Assembly: GCA_022801715.1 (NCBI GenBank)
Contig: JAAWSV010000001.1
Span: forward strand, 45,980-109,979
DNA length: 64,000 nucleotides
Source of the DNA: Oscillospiraceae bacterium
Lineage (GTDB): Bacteria; Bacillota; Clostridia; Oscillospirales; Oscillospiraceae
Direction of reading: 5' to 3'
How positions within the stretch are numbered: position 1 is the stretch's first letter; each line of letters starts with the position of its first letter. Positions 17,450 to 26,153 of this stretch are shown piece after piece. The position numbers and the translations under genes are program-made. The notes beneath the pieces are model-generated. The model did no database searches and had not been told where the DNA came from. It was given only the letters and a program-made list of their open reading frames with translations.

Positions 17450-17498
17450 CCTTTTTCTGTTTCCAGTACTGGAAACAGAAAAAGGTGTACACCTTTTT
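17450..17498 (-). promoter_or_regulatory. overlapping perfect palindromes in the DUF3798 leader
   Basis: A perfect 36-bp palindrome occupies 17450-17485 (centre CCAGTACTGG) and a perfect 20-bp palindrome occupies 17479-17498 (AAAAAGGTGTACACCTTTTT). They share the seven bases 17479-17485, so as RNA only one of the two hairpins can form fully. Both lie in the transcribed leader, about 30-80 nt after the predicted start site. They could instead be a double operator. Confidence 0.75.
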
Positions 17499-17533
17499 CA
17501 TGGAATACTGCTTACACATATCCACAACTTATT

Positions 17534-17561
17534 ACTATAGCAAATATCTGAGCTTTGTCAA
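17534..17561 (-). promoter_or_regulatory. sigma-A promoter of the DUF3798 transporter operon
   Basis: Minus-strand TTGACA (17561-17556), 16-bp spacer, TATAGT (17539-17534). The -35 element is a perfect match. Predicted start near 17527, giving a leader of about 117 nt. Confidence 0.8.
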
Positions 17562-17690
17562 CCATATTTCTGCAATTTACCGCGCTAACAGGAAAGAAAC
17601 TTCTGTTTCGCGGACAAATACCAAAAAATATGACCGCACACCAAAGACACACGTTGCTCTTCACGCCGTGCCGCAGTGCCATCAACAGAG

Positions 17691-17863
17691 TTTGTGGCCC
17701 GCAGGCCGCAAATAAACTGGAGCTATTTTTCCGGAGATTGCATCCTCGGAAAAATACCTCTCGCAAAGCGAGCGTCAAACCCATGAGCCTCCCCGCAGGG
17801 AGGCTCATGGGCGAGACGCAGCCCCTAATCGATGGAAACCCGCAGATTTCCATCGAGCGTCTT
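17691..17863 (+). repeat. modular hairpin repeat, copy B
   Basis: Same module order as copy A: TTTGTGGCC-CGCA-GGCCGCAAA (17691-17712), ATTTTTCCG/CGGAAAAAT (17725-17755) then ACCTCTC, a 13-bp stem with CGCA loop (17781-17810), and CGATGGAAA..CGCA..TTTCCATCG (17830-17855). Stem bases differ from copy A but pairing is kept. Together with the promoter above it fills the gap between the DUF3798 and glycosidase genes. Confidence 0.8.
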
Positions 17864-17880
17864 GAAAATGCTCACATTTT

Positions 17881-19044
17881 TTAAGTTACAACAAATCCTG
17901 CCGGCAGTTTCCAAGAGGAATTGGCCTGATAGAAGGTGACGCTGTCCATCAGGTACTCGCCGTCATAATACATGCAGGAGGAGCTTCCGCCGTCCAAATT
18001 GGCGGCATTCACCGCTCCGAACTCCTGCATCACGCCGATCAGATCGCCGCTGGAGGCCCCCAGGTGGCCGGCCTTGCCCCGGCCGTCGGTGACAAACAGC
18101 AGCACAGCCCCGTCGGCCCGTTGTCCGATAGCGGTGCGGGGATTCAGACCGCTGCCCATGCCGTTCATCTCCCGGGCCTCGTTGTTGATAATCAGCTGAA
18201 CAAAGTGGTTGTTGGCGTCGCTGGCCTCCTCCTGGAAGGTGACGGCGTCCCGAATCCTCCGCTCCGCTACCAGCTCCTCCACCCCGGCGGCGTTCAGTTT
18301 GGAGATGTCGATGATCTCCAGAATGTTGTCCTCCGTAAACCCGATGAGCACCAGACCGGGGAACTCCTGGGGCTTGTTGTACTGAATTTCCCCGTGGGAG
18401 ACGATAACCCCATAGGGCCGGCCGCCGGAGTTGTTATAGGAGTTGTATAGCCCGCCGTTGATGCCGCCGATAGCCCCGGCGGAGGCCACCAGCTGGTCCA
18501 AGGGCACGCCCACCTCCCGCCAAGGGTAGATGGTGGCCAGACTCACTCTGGCCGGGTCCTTGACGATCATCATAGTGCCGGTGTAGTTGGCGCCGGCCAC
18601 CTCCACGATCTCAATAGGGTCACCGCTGTCCTCCTCGCCGCTCTCGCCGCCCACGTTGACAGAGCCGCTGCCGCCCACTTGGATCAGGGCGGTGTCCACA
18701 GAGGCGTTGAGGGCCTTCATGGAGTTTTTGTCCACGATCTCCTGAATCTCCTCACTGCTGAGGAACCAAGACGCCAGAAACTTCAGCTGTCCGGTCTCCA
18801 GGATGGTGGTGACAAACATCTGCTGGGCGGAGGGGAAGGCGCTGGAGCAGACCATCTTCAGGGAAATCAGCAGCGTCAGCGCCAGCGCGGCCACAAAGGT
18901 CAGCAGCACCGCGCCGATCCGCAGAAGGATTCGTCCCGCACCGGGCCTTTTTCCGCCCCCCTCGTCATGTCTGCGGGGCTCTTTCGGCTGTACCCGCCGC
19001 CCGCCGGTGCTGACAGCGGCAGTCTCTACACGTTCATCCTGCAT
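17881..19044 (-). CDS. phosphodiester glycosidase domain protein
   Basis: Membrane-anchored extracytoplasmic protein of 387 aa with a C-terminal phosphodiester glycosidase (NAGPA/DUF2233) domain. A Lys/Arg-rich cytoplasmic stretch precedes one helix (about 37-58). Family motifs are visible: AIGGINGGLYN, GLNPRTAIGQRADG, LLFVTDGRG and the strongly conserved NLDGGSSS near the C-terminus. Enzymes of this family remove phosphodiester-linked sugars from glycans or teichoic-type polymers. It is the last gene of a four-gene surface-glycan operon and overlaps the preceding gene by 11 bp, implying coupled translation. Substrate is unknown. There are no classical terminator features directly downstream, where repeat copy B begins. 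Confidence 0.85.
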   Translation of the reverse strand: MQDERVETAAVSTGGRRVQPKEPRRHDEGGGKRPGAGRILLRIGAVLLTFVAALALTLLISLKMVCSSAFPSAQQMFVTTILETGQLKFLASWFLSSEEIQEIVDKNSMKALNASVDTALIQVGGSGSVNVGGESGEEDSGDPIEIVEVAGANYTGTMMIVKDPARVSLATIYPWREVGVPLDQLVASAGAIGGINGGLYNSYNNSGGRPYGVIVSHGEIQYNKPQEFPGLVLIGFTEDNILEIIDISKLNAAGVEELVAERRIRDAVTFQEEASDANNHFVQLIINNEAREMNGMGSGLNPRTAIGQRADGAVLLFVTDGRGKAGHLGASSGDLIGVMQEFGAVNAANLDGGSSSCMYYDGEYLMDSVTFYQANSSWKLPAGFVVT

Positions 19045-20575
19045 TGTTTACAATCTCCTTCATTCCCGCGATCTTCCAAGTGGGATTGTCCTTGCCGTCA
19101 TCGGTGTCATCGTACTTGACGAAGTAGAAGCGGTCATTGACCTCATCGTCTACGCTGGCACCGGTGCGGGTGAGCAGCATATGCTTGACAAAGTGGATGT
19201 CCACAGAGAAGCAGTTGTCCGCGATATAGACAAAATTGGTGGCCGATACCTCCGTAAAGGCTGGATTTTTGAGGCTGTGGTTGCTGGTAAAGGTGATATC
19301 CACCCCGTTGGCGTACTTATAGGCCACCTCGTACTGGTAGGAGTCCTTGATTAAGTAGGGGGAGAGGAGCTTGAAACGCAGATCGTTGCTCATAAAGAGG
19401 CTCCACTTCTGGGCCGCGTCCACCACGTCAATCTCCGCGGCGATCTCTGCCGGCACGCTCTCCAAGCCGCCGGAGAGACTGGTGAGGTCGTAGGTGTGCT
19501 GTCCGGGCTCCAGCTCCACCGGAACGCCGTCCCGGTCAGTAACCGTGATCTCGGCGTCCTCCCGCAGCACGGCGATGTGGTAGGTGGAGACCTGCGGCAG
19601 GCCGGGCACATAGTCGGCGAAATTTGCGTATTCCGCGGGGAGGCGTGTCTCATCGGCGGTGAGTTCCGCGCCGTCCAAGCGCACGGTGCCCCCCACGGTG
19701 GAGATAGTCATGTAGGTCAGCGGCAGCTCATCCCCGCCTGTGTAGGCTGCCGTGTTGCCGTAGGGATCGGCAATCTGCACATCGGGCTGATCCAGCTGCA
19801 CGATGTCATAGCGGAGCATGGCGGCGTTGTCCGCAGCCTGCCCCTGAATGGGGACGCCGTTTACCGTGACCCGCAGGGCGGCGGGGAGGGTGAGGGAATA
19901 GTTGTAGAGCTCCGGCAGAATCTGATTCCCCCGGAAGGTGTATCCCGCCGTCCGGCCTGAGGGGTCGGCGATGGTCAGCTCCGGCATCACATAGCTGCCG
20001 GGGATGGTGTAGGTGATGGTCCTCAGACCGCCCGGCGTCCCGTCCGCCTCTGTAAGCGGAACGCCGTTGACGGCTACGGAGAAGTCGGCGGGCACGGACA
20101 GGGTGAAGTCGTGGGCGGTGAATACCGGCTCCAGATTGGCCACCTCCCAGTTCTGGGAGGTGAGAATCCCCAGCCGCGTCACCGGCTCCCCCGCTGTGTG
20201 CAGGGTCACTTGGGCCAGAACGAAGCCGTTGTTGTGGATGTTGTAGACCAGCTCCCCCTCGGCGTGGGGGGCGGAGGACAGGGAGAAGTCCATGACCTTC
20301 GGGTCATAGAGGGCCAGATAGGCCGACTGGAGCTCCATGTCCTGCTCAAACCGGCCGGGGGTGACACTGGGCAGGCGGTACTTATCCCAAAGCGCCCCGC
20401 TCTGGGCGTCGGCGGCCAGCTCTGTCACCGCGGCCTCCACCTGCCGCTCAGGCTGATTGGCCTCATAGCCGGAGAGCACAGAGCGGACGTAGAGCACCGC
20501 GGCAAGCATCAAAGCCGCCAGCGCCAGAAGGTAGAGGAGGTAGCCCCTGCGAAAGGTAAAGGTACTTTTTGTCAT
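19034..20575 (-). CDS. unknown membrane-anchored protein with tandem beta domains
   Basis: Unrecognised 513-aa protein with one N-terminal helix (residues 12-30, LLYLLALAALMLAAVLYV) and a large extracytoplasmic part. It contains repeated strand patterns of the form SVAVNGVPL, RVTVNGVPI and GTVRLDGAEL, suggesting several Ig-like or TcaA-like domains, and ends with an NTF2-like segment (VNDRFYFVKYDD). The ATG at 20575 uses the GAAAGGAA site 10 nt upstream; a TTG 18 bp further out overlaps it. Position between a glycosyltransferase and a phosphodiester glycosidase suggests a role in making or displaying a cell-surface polymer. Family assignment is not secure. Confidence 0.75.
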   Translation of the reverse strand: MTKSTFTFRRGYLLYLLALAALMLAAVLYVRSVLSGYEANQPERQVEAAVTELAADAQSGALWDKYRLPSVTPGRFEQDMELQSAYLALYDPKVMDFSLSSAPHAEGELVYNIHNNGFVLAQVTLHTAGEPVTRLGILTSQNWEVANLEPVFTAHDFTLSVPADFSVAVNGVPLTEADGTPGGLRTITYTIPGSYVMPELTIADPSGRTAGYTFRGNQILPELYNYSLTLPAALRVTVNGVPIQGQAADNAAMLRYDIVQLDQPDVQIADPYGNTAAYTGGDELPLTYMTISTVGGTVRLDGAELTADETRLPAEYANFADYVPGLPQVSTYHIAVLREDAEITVTDRDGVPVELEPGQHTYDLTSLSGGLESVPAEIAAEIDVVDAAQKWSLFMSNDLRFKLLSPYLIKDSYQYEVAYKYANGVDITFTSNHSLKNPAFTEVSATNFVYIADNCFSVDIHFVKHMLLTRTGASVDDEVNDRFYFVKYDDTDDGKDNPTWKIAGMKEIVNNAG

Positions 20576-20623
20576 AGGAGGAATTCCTTTCAAACCGGCG
20601 GTCCGCCGCCGGCGCGATAGTTG

Positions 20624-21685
20624 TCAACGGTTGAATACCCACTTGTGCTGGATGCGGAAGCTGAGGAAGAAGAGCACCGTGTCCACCGCGGCCTTGATCA
20701 GGGTGGAGAGCCAAGGCGCGGTGACGGAGAACAGGCGCTCGGCAAAATACACCAGCGCCGTGGACACCGTGATCTGCGCCACAGCCAATATGTAGTAGCG
20801 TATCAGCGTCCCCTTGTCTGCCTTGCCGTGAAAGACCAGTTTGGCGTTGATCAGAAAGTTGGTCAGAGAGGAGATAATCCGGGCCAGGATGGCGGCGGAC
20901 CAGGTGAGGGGGATGGGGAGGAAGCCGAGGAAGTGTACACTCTTAAAGAGGAAGAAGGCCAGCGCGTCCACCACCGCCGCCGCCACGCTGCTGAGGAGGT
21001 AGCCCAAGATCAGCGAGTAGATGCGCACGCTGTCCCGCACCACCCGAAAGTGGGAGGAGCGGTTCTCCTCGAGGTACACCGTCTCAATGGGCACCTCGTC
21101 AAAGGGAATCTTCCTCTGGCTCATAAGGAAGAGCATCTGGGTCTCAAACTCGTACCGCTCCCCCTTGGCTTGGGCGATCTCCGCCATCACCGACCGGGGG
21201 AAGGCCCGGAGGCCCGTCTGCGTGTCGCTGATTTTCATACCGAAGAAGAGGCGGAACACGGCGATGGTGATCCGGTTCCCCCTACGGCTCCGGGAGGGCA
21301 CATGGGCCCCGGAGAAGTCCCGGACACCCAGGACAATGTGTCCCCCTGAGAGCATCCTCTCCGACACGGCGGCGATATCCCCCGCCAAGTGCTGCCCGTC
21401 GGCGTCAGCCGTGACCACGCCGGCGCTGTCGGGCCGGTTGTCCAAGAAGTAGGCGAAGGCGGTTTTCAGCGCCGCCCCCTTGCCCCGGTTCACGCCGTGG
21501 CGCAGAAGGGTGCACTGGGGGATGGCCTTCACCTTCTCAAAGACCGCCTCAAAGGCCGCTCCGCTGCCGTCATCCACCACTAAGATATCGGTAAAGCCGG
21601 TGCGTACCAGCTCACTCAGGGTGTGCAGAAGCTTCTCATCGGGCTTATACGCGGGAATAATGACAGAAACGGTCTCTATACTCAC
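20624..21685 (-). CDS. family 2 glycosyltransferase fused to GtrA membrane domain
   Basis: Polyprenyl-phosphate sugar transferase fusion, 353 aa. Residues 1-230 are a GT2 domain: SVIIPAYKPDEKL start, VVDDGS nucleotide-binding Asp, TADADGQH catalytic DXD region and the acceptor motif DTQTGLRAFP. Residues 225-353 are a GtrA-type domain with four hydrophobic helices, proposed to move the lipid-linked sugar across the membrane. Such proteins commonly make dolichol/undecaprenyl-phosphate hexose for decoration of surface polymers. Its ATG overlaps the stop of the PIG-L gene by 4 bp. Call is secure for both domains; the sugar is unknown. Confidence 0.92.
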   Translation of the reverse strand: MSIETVSVIIPAYKPDEKLLHTLSELVRTGFTDILVVDDGSGAAFEAVFEKVKAIPQCTLLRHGVNRGKGAALKTAFAYFLDNRPDSAGVVTADADGQHLAGDIAAVSERMLSGGHIVLGVRDFSGAHVPSRSRRGNRITIAVFRLFFGMKISDTQTGLRAFPRSVMAEIAQAKGERYEFETQMLFLMSQRKIPFDEVPIETVYLEENRSSHFRVVRDSVRIYSLILGYLLSSVAAAVVDALAFFLFKSVHFLGFLPIPLTWSAAILARIISSLTNFLINAKLVFHGKADKGTLIRYYILAVAQITVSTALVYFAERLFSVTAPWLSTLIKAAVDTVLFFLSFRIQHKWVFNR

Positions 21686-23190
21686 TGTTGTCTCCGCCCC
21701 TTTCGTTGGGAGGTTTTTTTATGCCGGCCCCACCGGCTGATCAGCAGTGCCAGCAGCGCAAAGGCCAGCACGCCTGCGGTCATGGTAATTTGCTGCACGG
21801 CGGCGTTTTTGGCCGCGGCGGCCTGTGCGGCCTCCGCCTGAGCGGCCTCCTCGGCGGCAACCCGCTCCGCCTCGGCTCTGGCGGCCTCCTCGGCGGCAAT
21901 CCGTTCCGCCTCCGCCCGCGCGGCCTCCTCCGCCTCCGCCCGGCGCTGGGCGTAGGGCTTCACATGCTCAAAGAAGTCCCCGCCGGCCTCGTCCAAGCCC
22001 ACATGGGTGTCATAGAGTCCAAAGAGGCAGGGGGAGTAGCGGCTGATCTGACTGGCCTTTGTAATCGGCGCGCCATCGGTGCCGTAGATCCACTTATAAA
22101 ACCAAGTCCAGTGCTGGCTCTTGTGACAGCCAAAGCCCTCCTGCGTCACTTGGAAGGCGGTCTTTCCGCCGAAGTGCTCCAGGGGGACATCCCAGTCCAT
22201 CACAATGGGATTCTCGCCATAGAGGTGCAGATAGGTTTTCTCCACCTGCCAGACCCCGTACTCCACGGCGCTTTCGGGATACTGTGCCGGATCGGCGGCA
22301 CTTTGAAGGGCTGTCCCCAAGGCGTCGGCACAGAGGACATGGGTCCCGTGGCCATACTCCCCGTCCAAATCGTGGGAGACCACCACCAGCGGCTTACACC
22401 GCCGGATACAGCCGGTGAGATAGCCCACAAAGTCCTCATAGCTGTACCCGGCGTTCTGATACACATCTTTCGCCCGCCGAAGGGCCTCGGCGCGGTCCTT
22501 GGACTCGGCATACAGATCGGGAAACTCCGGAATAATGGGGTAGTGCCGCACCCCTACGGTCCACAGACCGTCCAGCTGCTCATGGGGCCGCCGGTGGTCT
22601 TGGGCACCGTTGGCCTCAAAGTGCTGCACGATGTAGGCCACCTGTACCTCCAGCTGCCGCTCCCCGGCGTAGTAGGGGAGGATGCCGGCGAAGAACAGCT
22701 GTTCATCGTCGGAGTGGGAGGAGAGCAGCAGCAGATCTGCCTCCTCACAGGGCGGCTCCCACACCTGCACCCAGTTGGGAAGGACCCCGTCAGAGAAAGC
22801 GTAGATGTCAGCAATTACCGTCCCCTTGGGGAAGCGGAGGGTGATGTTCTCCTGCCCCCCGCCGGTGAGGCCGGTCACGTCGATGTACTGGTGAAGAAAG
22901 CCCTCCTCCCCGCAGGGATAGCTCCCGCCGCCGCCCTCCAGCGCATAGGGCTGGGGCAGGCGGTCAAACTCGATGTAGAGGGAGGCAATGGGGGTGGAGC
23001 CGGTGATGTGCACCGCCGCGCCCTCCCCGGCGGCGGCATAGGTGCCCCGGTCGCCGTCCCACAGCCTCTGGGGGGAAGAGAACCCCTCGGCGGAGAAGGA
23101 GGCGTCCTGCGCAGCGGCCTCGTCGGCGGCAACGGGGACGGACAGGCACAGACACAGGAACAGGGCGGGAAGAAGGCGGCGTATTTTCAT
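21682..23190 (-). CDS. PIG-L family deacetylase, exported and C-terminally anchored
   Basis: Zinc-dependent N-acetylglucosamine-type deacetylase of the PIG-L/LmbE family, 502 aa. A signal peptide (cut near PVAADE) and an approximately 100-residue beta domain precede the catalytic domain with the metal motif SHSDDE (the usual HPDDE varies at one position) and the second metal motif GHGTHVLCADA. A long Ala/Glu/Arg coiled linker with repeats of AEEAARAEAER leads to a C-terminal membrane helix (VLAFALLALLI) and a basic tail. The enzyme is therefore displayed outside the cell on both a signal and an anchor. First gene of the surface-glycan operon. Confidence 0.9.
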   Translation of the reverse strand: MKIRRLLPALFLCLCLSVPVAADEAAAQDASFSAEGFSSPQRLWDGDRGTYAAAGEGAAVHITGSTPIASLYIEFDRLPQPYALEGGGGSYPCGEEGFLHQYIDVTGLTGGGQENITLRFPKGTVIADIYAFSDGVLPNWVQVWEPPCEEADLLLLSSHSDDEQLFFAGILPYYAGERQLEVQVAYIVQHFEANGAQDHRRPHEQLDGLWTVGVRHYPIIPEFPDLYAESKDRAEALRRAKDVYQNAGYSYEDFVGYLTGCIRRCKPLVVVSHDLDGEYGHGTHVLCADALGTALQSAADPAQYPESAVEYGVWQVEKTYLHLYGENPIVMDWDVPLEHFGGKTAFQVTQEGFGCHKSQHWTWFYKWIYGTDGAPITKASQISRYSPCLFGLYDTHVGLDEAGGDFFEHVKPYAQRRAEAEEAARAEAERIAAEEAARAEAERVAAEEAAQAEAAQAAAAKNAAVQQITMTAGVLAFALLALLISRWGRHKKTSQRKGRRQQ

Positions 23191-23265
23191 AGGTCCTCCC
23201 TTACAAAGTCACCGGAGCGGCGACAGCTTTTTGTCAAAATATGGCCGTAAATCATAAGCAGTTGC

Positions 23266-23294
23266 AGTATACCACAGCCCGCAGAAAAAGACAA
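23266..23294 (-). promoter_or_regulatory. promoter of the surface-glycan operon
   Basis: Minus-strand TTGTCT (23294-23289), 17-bp spacer, TATACT (23271-23266), 75 bp before the PIG-L start codon. Confidence 0.65.
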
Positions 23295-23403
23295 TGGCAA
23301 AAGTTTTATTTGTACCGGATGGCAGCCGTACCAAAGGATACAGCAAAAATGACAGCCGCAGAGGCTTCCGCCTGCCCCCGTCTATTGGACACTTTTTTAC
23401 CCG

Positions 23404-23432
23404 TTGACAGGCCTGACCCTTTCCAGTATAAT
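23404..23432 (+). promoter_or_regulatory. consensus sigma-A promoter of the FIST-MCP operon
   Basis: TTGACA (23404-23409) and TATAAT (23427-23432) with a 17-bp spacer: a full consensus match, the strongest promoter in the window. Confidence 0.88.
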
Positions 23433-23479
23433 AAAAAGAATCAGGAAACTGGAAAAACCACAGAAGGGGAGATCACAGC

Positions 23480-24532
23480 GTGAAGCAATTTTTTGGTATG
23501 AGCCAGCGTGGGGACATTGACGAGGCCCTGCGCGGACTGAGCAATCCCCAGTTCATCATGCTGCTGTCCAACGACAGGCAGTTCGAGGCCCATGTGGAGG
23601 CCTTGGAGAAGCGTTACCCCGGCGTACCCAGCATCGGCTGCATCGGCATGAGCTACCAGACAGCGATTGTGGAGCAGGGTGTGGGCATCATCGCCTTCTC
23701 CGGCGTGGCCGCGGCGGTGGGGGCACTGGAAGAGGTCTCCACCATGCCGGTGAAGTACATACAGCGTCTGGAGCGGGATATGCAGGCGGTGAATGCCTCG
23801 GGAGGGGACACCGTGTGCATCGACTTTTGTACCGGGAACGACGCCTGTGTGCTGACCACCATGTACACCTCCCTCCAGCGGCGGGGGATCTCCTTGGTGG
23901 GCGGCACCGGCGGAGAGGGCCGGGTCAGTGCCAACGGCTGTGTCTACCGGGACGCGGTGGCCTACGCCATAGTGCGCAATCAGGGGGGGCGCGTCAAGAC
24001 CTATAAAGAGAATATCTATCACCAAATGGGGAACTACCGCTTCATCGCCTCCAACACCGACCGGGCCAACTATGTCTTGGGTTCCCTCAACGGCAAGCCG
24101 GCCAAGCAGGTCTACCAGAGTATTCTCCACGTCACCGACCAGGAGATCCTCACCCGGACCTTCCAGAACCCCTTTGGAAAGCTCAACGGGGATGACACCT
24201 GCATCATCTCCATCAAGGAGGTTCAGGGCAACGCGCTGGCCTGTTTCCGCCAAGTCAACGATTCCGATGTATTGATCCTCTTGGAGCTGGGGGACTATCA
24301 GGCCATCACCCGGAGCACCATAGCCCAGATTTGCCAAGAGTTTCCCCGCCGCTCGGCGATCTTCTCCGTGAACTGCCTCTTCCGCTACAAGCTCTTCTCC
24401 GAGCGGGGCTACATGCAGACCTATCTCCAAGAGATGGCGGCCTTGGGCTGCCACGCCGGCGTCGTGGGTTATGGAGAGCACTATAACAACCGTTTCGTCA
24501 ACCAGTCCATGACCTGTGTGGTCTTTGAGTAA
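23480..24532 (+). CDS. FIST sensory domain protein
   Basis: Soluble 350-aa protein consisting of a FIST_N and FIST_C sensory pair, a family proposed to bind small ligands such as amino acids and often tied to chemotaxis or two-component proteins. Visible features include the N-terminal strand-helix unit with [11 protein letters not shown], a Gly-rich [14 protein letters not shown] segment, and a C-terminal half ending in [25 protein letters not shown], typical of FIST_C. It starts with GTG 8 nt after AAGGGGAGA. No signal peptide or membrane helix. It is 14 bp upstream of a soluble chemoreceptor gene and shares its promoter, so the two likely form one sensor. Confidence 0.88.
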   Translation: MKQFFGMSQRGDIDEALRGLSNPQFIMLLSNDRQFEAHVEALEKRYPGVPSIGCIGMSYQTAIVEQGVGIIAFSGVAAAVGALEEVSTMPVKYIQRLERDMQAVNASGGDTVCIDFCTGNDACVLTTMYTSLQRRGISLVGGTGGEGRVSANGCVYRDAVAYAIVRNQGGRVKTYKENIYHQMGNYRFIASNTDRANYVLGSLNGKPAKQVYQSILHVTDQEILTRTFQNPFGKLNGDDTCIISIKEVQGNALACFRQVNDSDVLILLELGDYQAITRSTIAQICQEFPRRSAIFSVNCLFRYKLFSERGYMQTYLQEMAALGCHAGVVGYGEHYNNRFVNQSMTCVVFE

Positions 24533-24546
24533 GGAGGAATCAGGCG

Positions 24547-25491
24547 ATGTTGTTTGCAGGAAAGGGCCGGCGCACGCCGGCAAAGGCGCGGGAGGAGAAG
24601 AGCCTCTACCCCGTCCTCCACGTGGCAGGCAGTCTGAAGGAGTACCAGAAGGAGCTGGTGCAGAAGGAGGTGGCCTCCCTCTTCGAGCTGAGTATGGTTG
24701 GCTCCGCTTTCTCCGGCGTGCTCAAGGAGGCAGGTCATTTTCAAGGTAAGCTCCGGGACTTGGGCTGCTCCTTCTCCAATATCAATGAGACGGCGGAGCA
24801 GTTCAGCCAGGTCCGGGGCGAAATCGCCGACACTGTGGCCGAGGCCCAAAGCCAGATGGACGCCTTAGGACAGACCTCCGCCGAGGTGCAGAAGTCCTAC
24901 GAGACCATGTCGGAGACCTTCGCCCAGCTCCAAGCCGCTATCCGGGAGATCCAGCAGTGCATGGGTAAGATCGTGTCCATTGCCGATCAGACCAACATCT
25001 TGGCCATTAACGCCTCCATTGAGGCGGCCCGGGCGGGGGAGGCCGGCAAGGGCTTCGCCGTGGTGGCCACCCAGGTCAAGCAGCTGGCCGAGGAGATCAA
25101 GTCCCTCTCCGCCGAGGTCAACAGCGGCGTCAACGACGTGGAGGCCCGGGCGGGGGAGCTTAACCACAGCATTCTCACCTCCCAGGAGACCTTGGGCCAA
25201 GGGGTGGGCATCGTCTCCCAGACTGGCGAGAGCTTCCAGCGGATCACCACCGCCGCCGAGGGGGCTGTGTCCGTGCAGACGGAGATCTCCGGGGTGATTC
25301 TCTCCTCCCAGCAGGAACTCCAGTCCATCCGTCAGTTCTTTGAGGGGATTATGGACAAGTATCAGGAGGTCGTCAAGCACATTGATAGAGCCAGCCGGCT
25401 GGGTACCACCAAGAGCGCGATGTTCGAGGATATGGACAACATGATTTCTCAGCTCCCGCCGCTGGTACGGGACTTGGAGGCGGGACCCTGA
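24547..25491 (+). CDS. soluble methyl-accepting chemotaxis protein
   Basis: Cytoplasmic chemoreceptor of 314 aa lacking any membrane helix or ligand-binding domain. Residues about 60-280 form the coiled-coil MCP signalling domain, with the conserved hairpin tip around residues 140-170 ([20 protein letters not shown] and [12 protein letters not shown]). The first 50 residues are short and basic and could be the contact surface for the FIST protein encoded 14 bp upstream. It therefore probably receives its input from that protein rather than binding ligand itself. CheA and CheW are not encoded in this window. A strong terminator follows. Confidence 0.92.
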   Translation: MLFAGKGRRTPAKAREEKSLYPVLHVAGSLKEYQKELVQKEVASLFELSMVGSAFSGVLKEAGHFQGKLRDLGCSFSNINETAEQFSQVRGEIADTVAEAQSQMDALGQTSAEVQKSYETMSETFAQLQAAIREIQQCMGKIVSIADQTNILAINASIEAARAGEAGKGFAVVATQVKQLAEEIKSLSAEVNSGVNDVEARAGELNHSILTSQETLGQGVGIVSQTGESFQRITTAAEGAVSVQTEISGVILSSQQELQSIRQFFEGIMDKYQEVVKHIDRASRLGTTKSAMFEDMDNMISQLPPLVRDLEAGP

Positions 25492-25550
25492 CCCTGCGCT
25501 CCGGCGCCGTTGGGCGCGTTGTGTAGATTTTTTTCGTTTTATGATAGGCA

Positions 25551-25590
25551 GACAGGCAGTTACACTTGAATTGTAGCTGCCTGTCTTTTG
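25551..25590 (+). terminator. terminator of the FIST-MCP operon
   Basis: GACAGGCAG (25551-25559) pairs with CTGCCTGTC (25577-25585), with TACA/TGTA extending the stem inwards, followed by TTTTGTTT. Confidence 0.85.
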
Positions 25591-25638
25591 TTTGGGTGGC
25601 TTTTTTTCAACGGTTTGGTGCAGTTCGGTACCCTTTTG

Positions 25639-25794
25639 CCGCGCCGCCGCGGCGCGGGGCTTGGACGGGGGTTTCGCCCCCGGGCGACTGACTTTTGGCA
25701 CAGCCCAAAAGTCAGCAAAAGGCTGCTTAGTGGGGCGGGCCGGCGGACTTTAGCCCCCTTCCGGGGGCACAGTCCTTACGCCCGCCCCCCTAAG
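25639..25794 (+). repeat. GC-rich hairpin-array element
   Basis: Consecutive inverted repeats: CCGCGCCG/CGGCGCGG (25639-25657), GGGGG-TTTCG-CCCCC near 25667-25681, TGACTTTTGG/CCAAAAGTCA (25689-25714), and a nested 69-nt hairpin in which CTTAG and GGGGCGGGC (25726-25740) pair with GCCCGCCCC and CTAAG (25780-25794) around GGACT/AGTCC and GCCCCC/GGGGGC. No reading frame is supported in 25492-26153. Confidence 0.65.
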
Positions 25795-26153
25795 AACCCC
25801 AAGTTACGGTGCCCCTTCGTTAGACCGGTGCGTGGATTGACTGCACAGCGCCCGACGCGGCGGCGGTTGCTCTTGCACGGCAGAAGGTGTCCTGAGAGCG
25901 TACCCCCGTCTTTAGCCTTGCTATAAGCCCCCGCTGCCGCTCTGCCTCCGTCGCCCGACTTGCCCCCGAGACTTGGAGGTTGAATCGCTGGCCCTGTGCG
26001 GCAAATGCCGCCGTGCCTTCCGGTAATGTCGTATACCGTCGATAAACCGCCTGCTCTATCGGTACCTGCTGCACTGGGCCAAACCCTGTAGGGGCGCACA
26101 TTGTGCGCCTGTTGTTTCGCACGCTCAACCGCACCCCATACACACGGCATATC
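25795..26153. other. gene-free stretch, one GC-rich repeat unit
   Basis: No supported gene. A copy of the GCCCCTAC-type repeat lies inverted at 26087-26110 (GTAGGGGCGCACATTGTGCG). The rest is unassigned. Confidence 0.5.
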
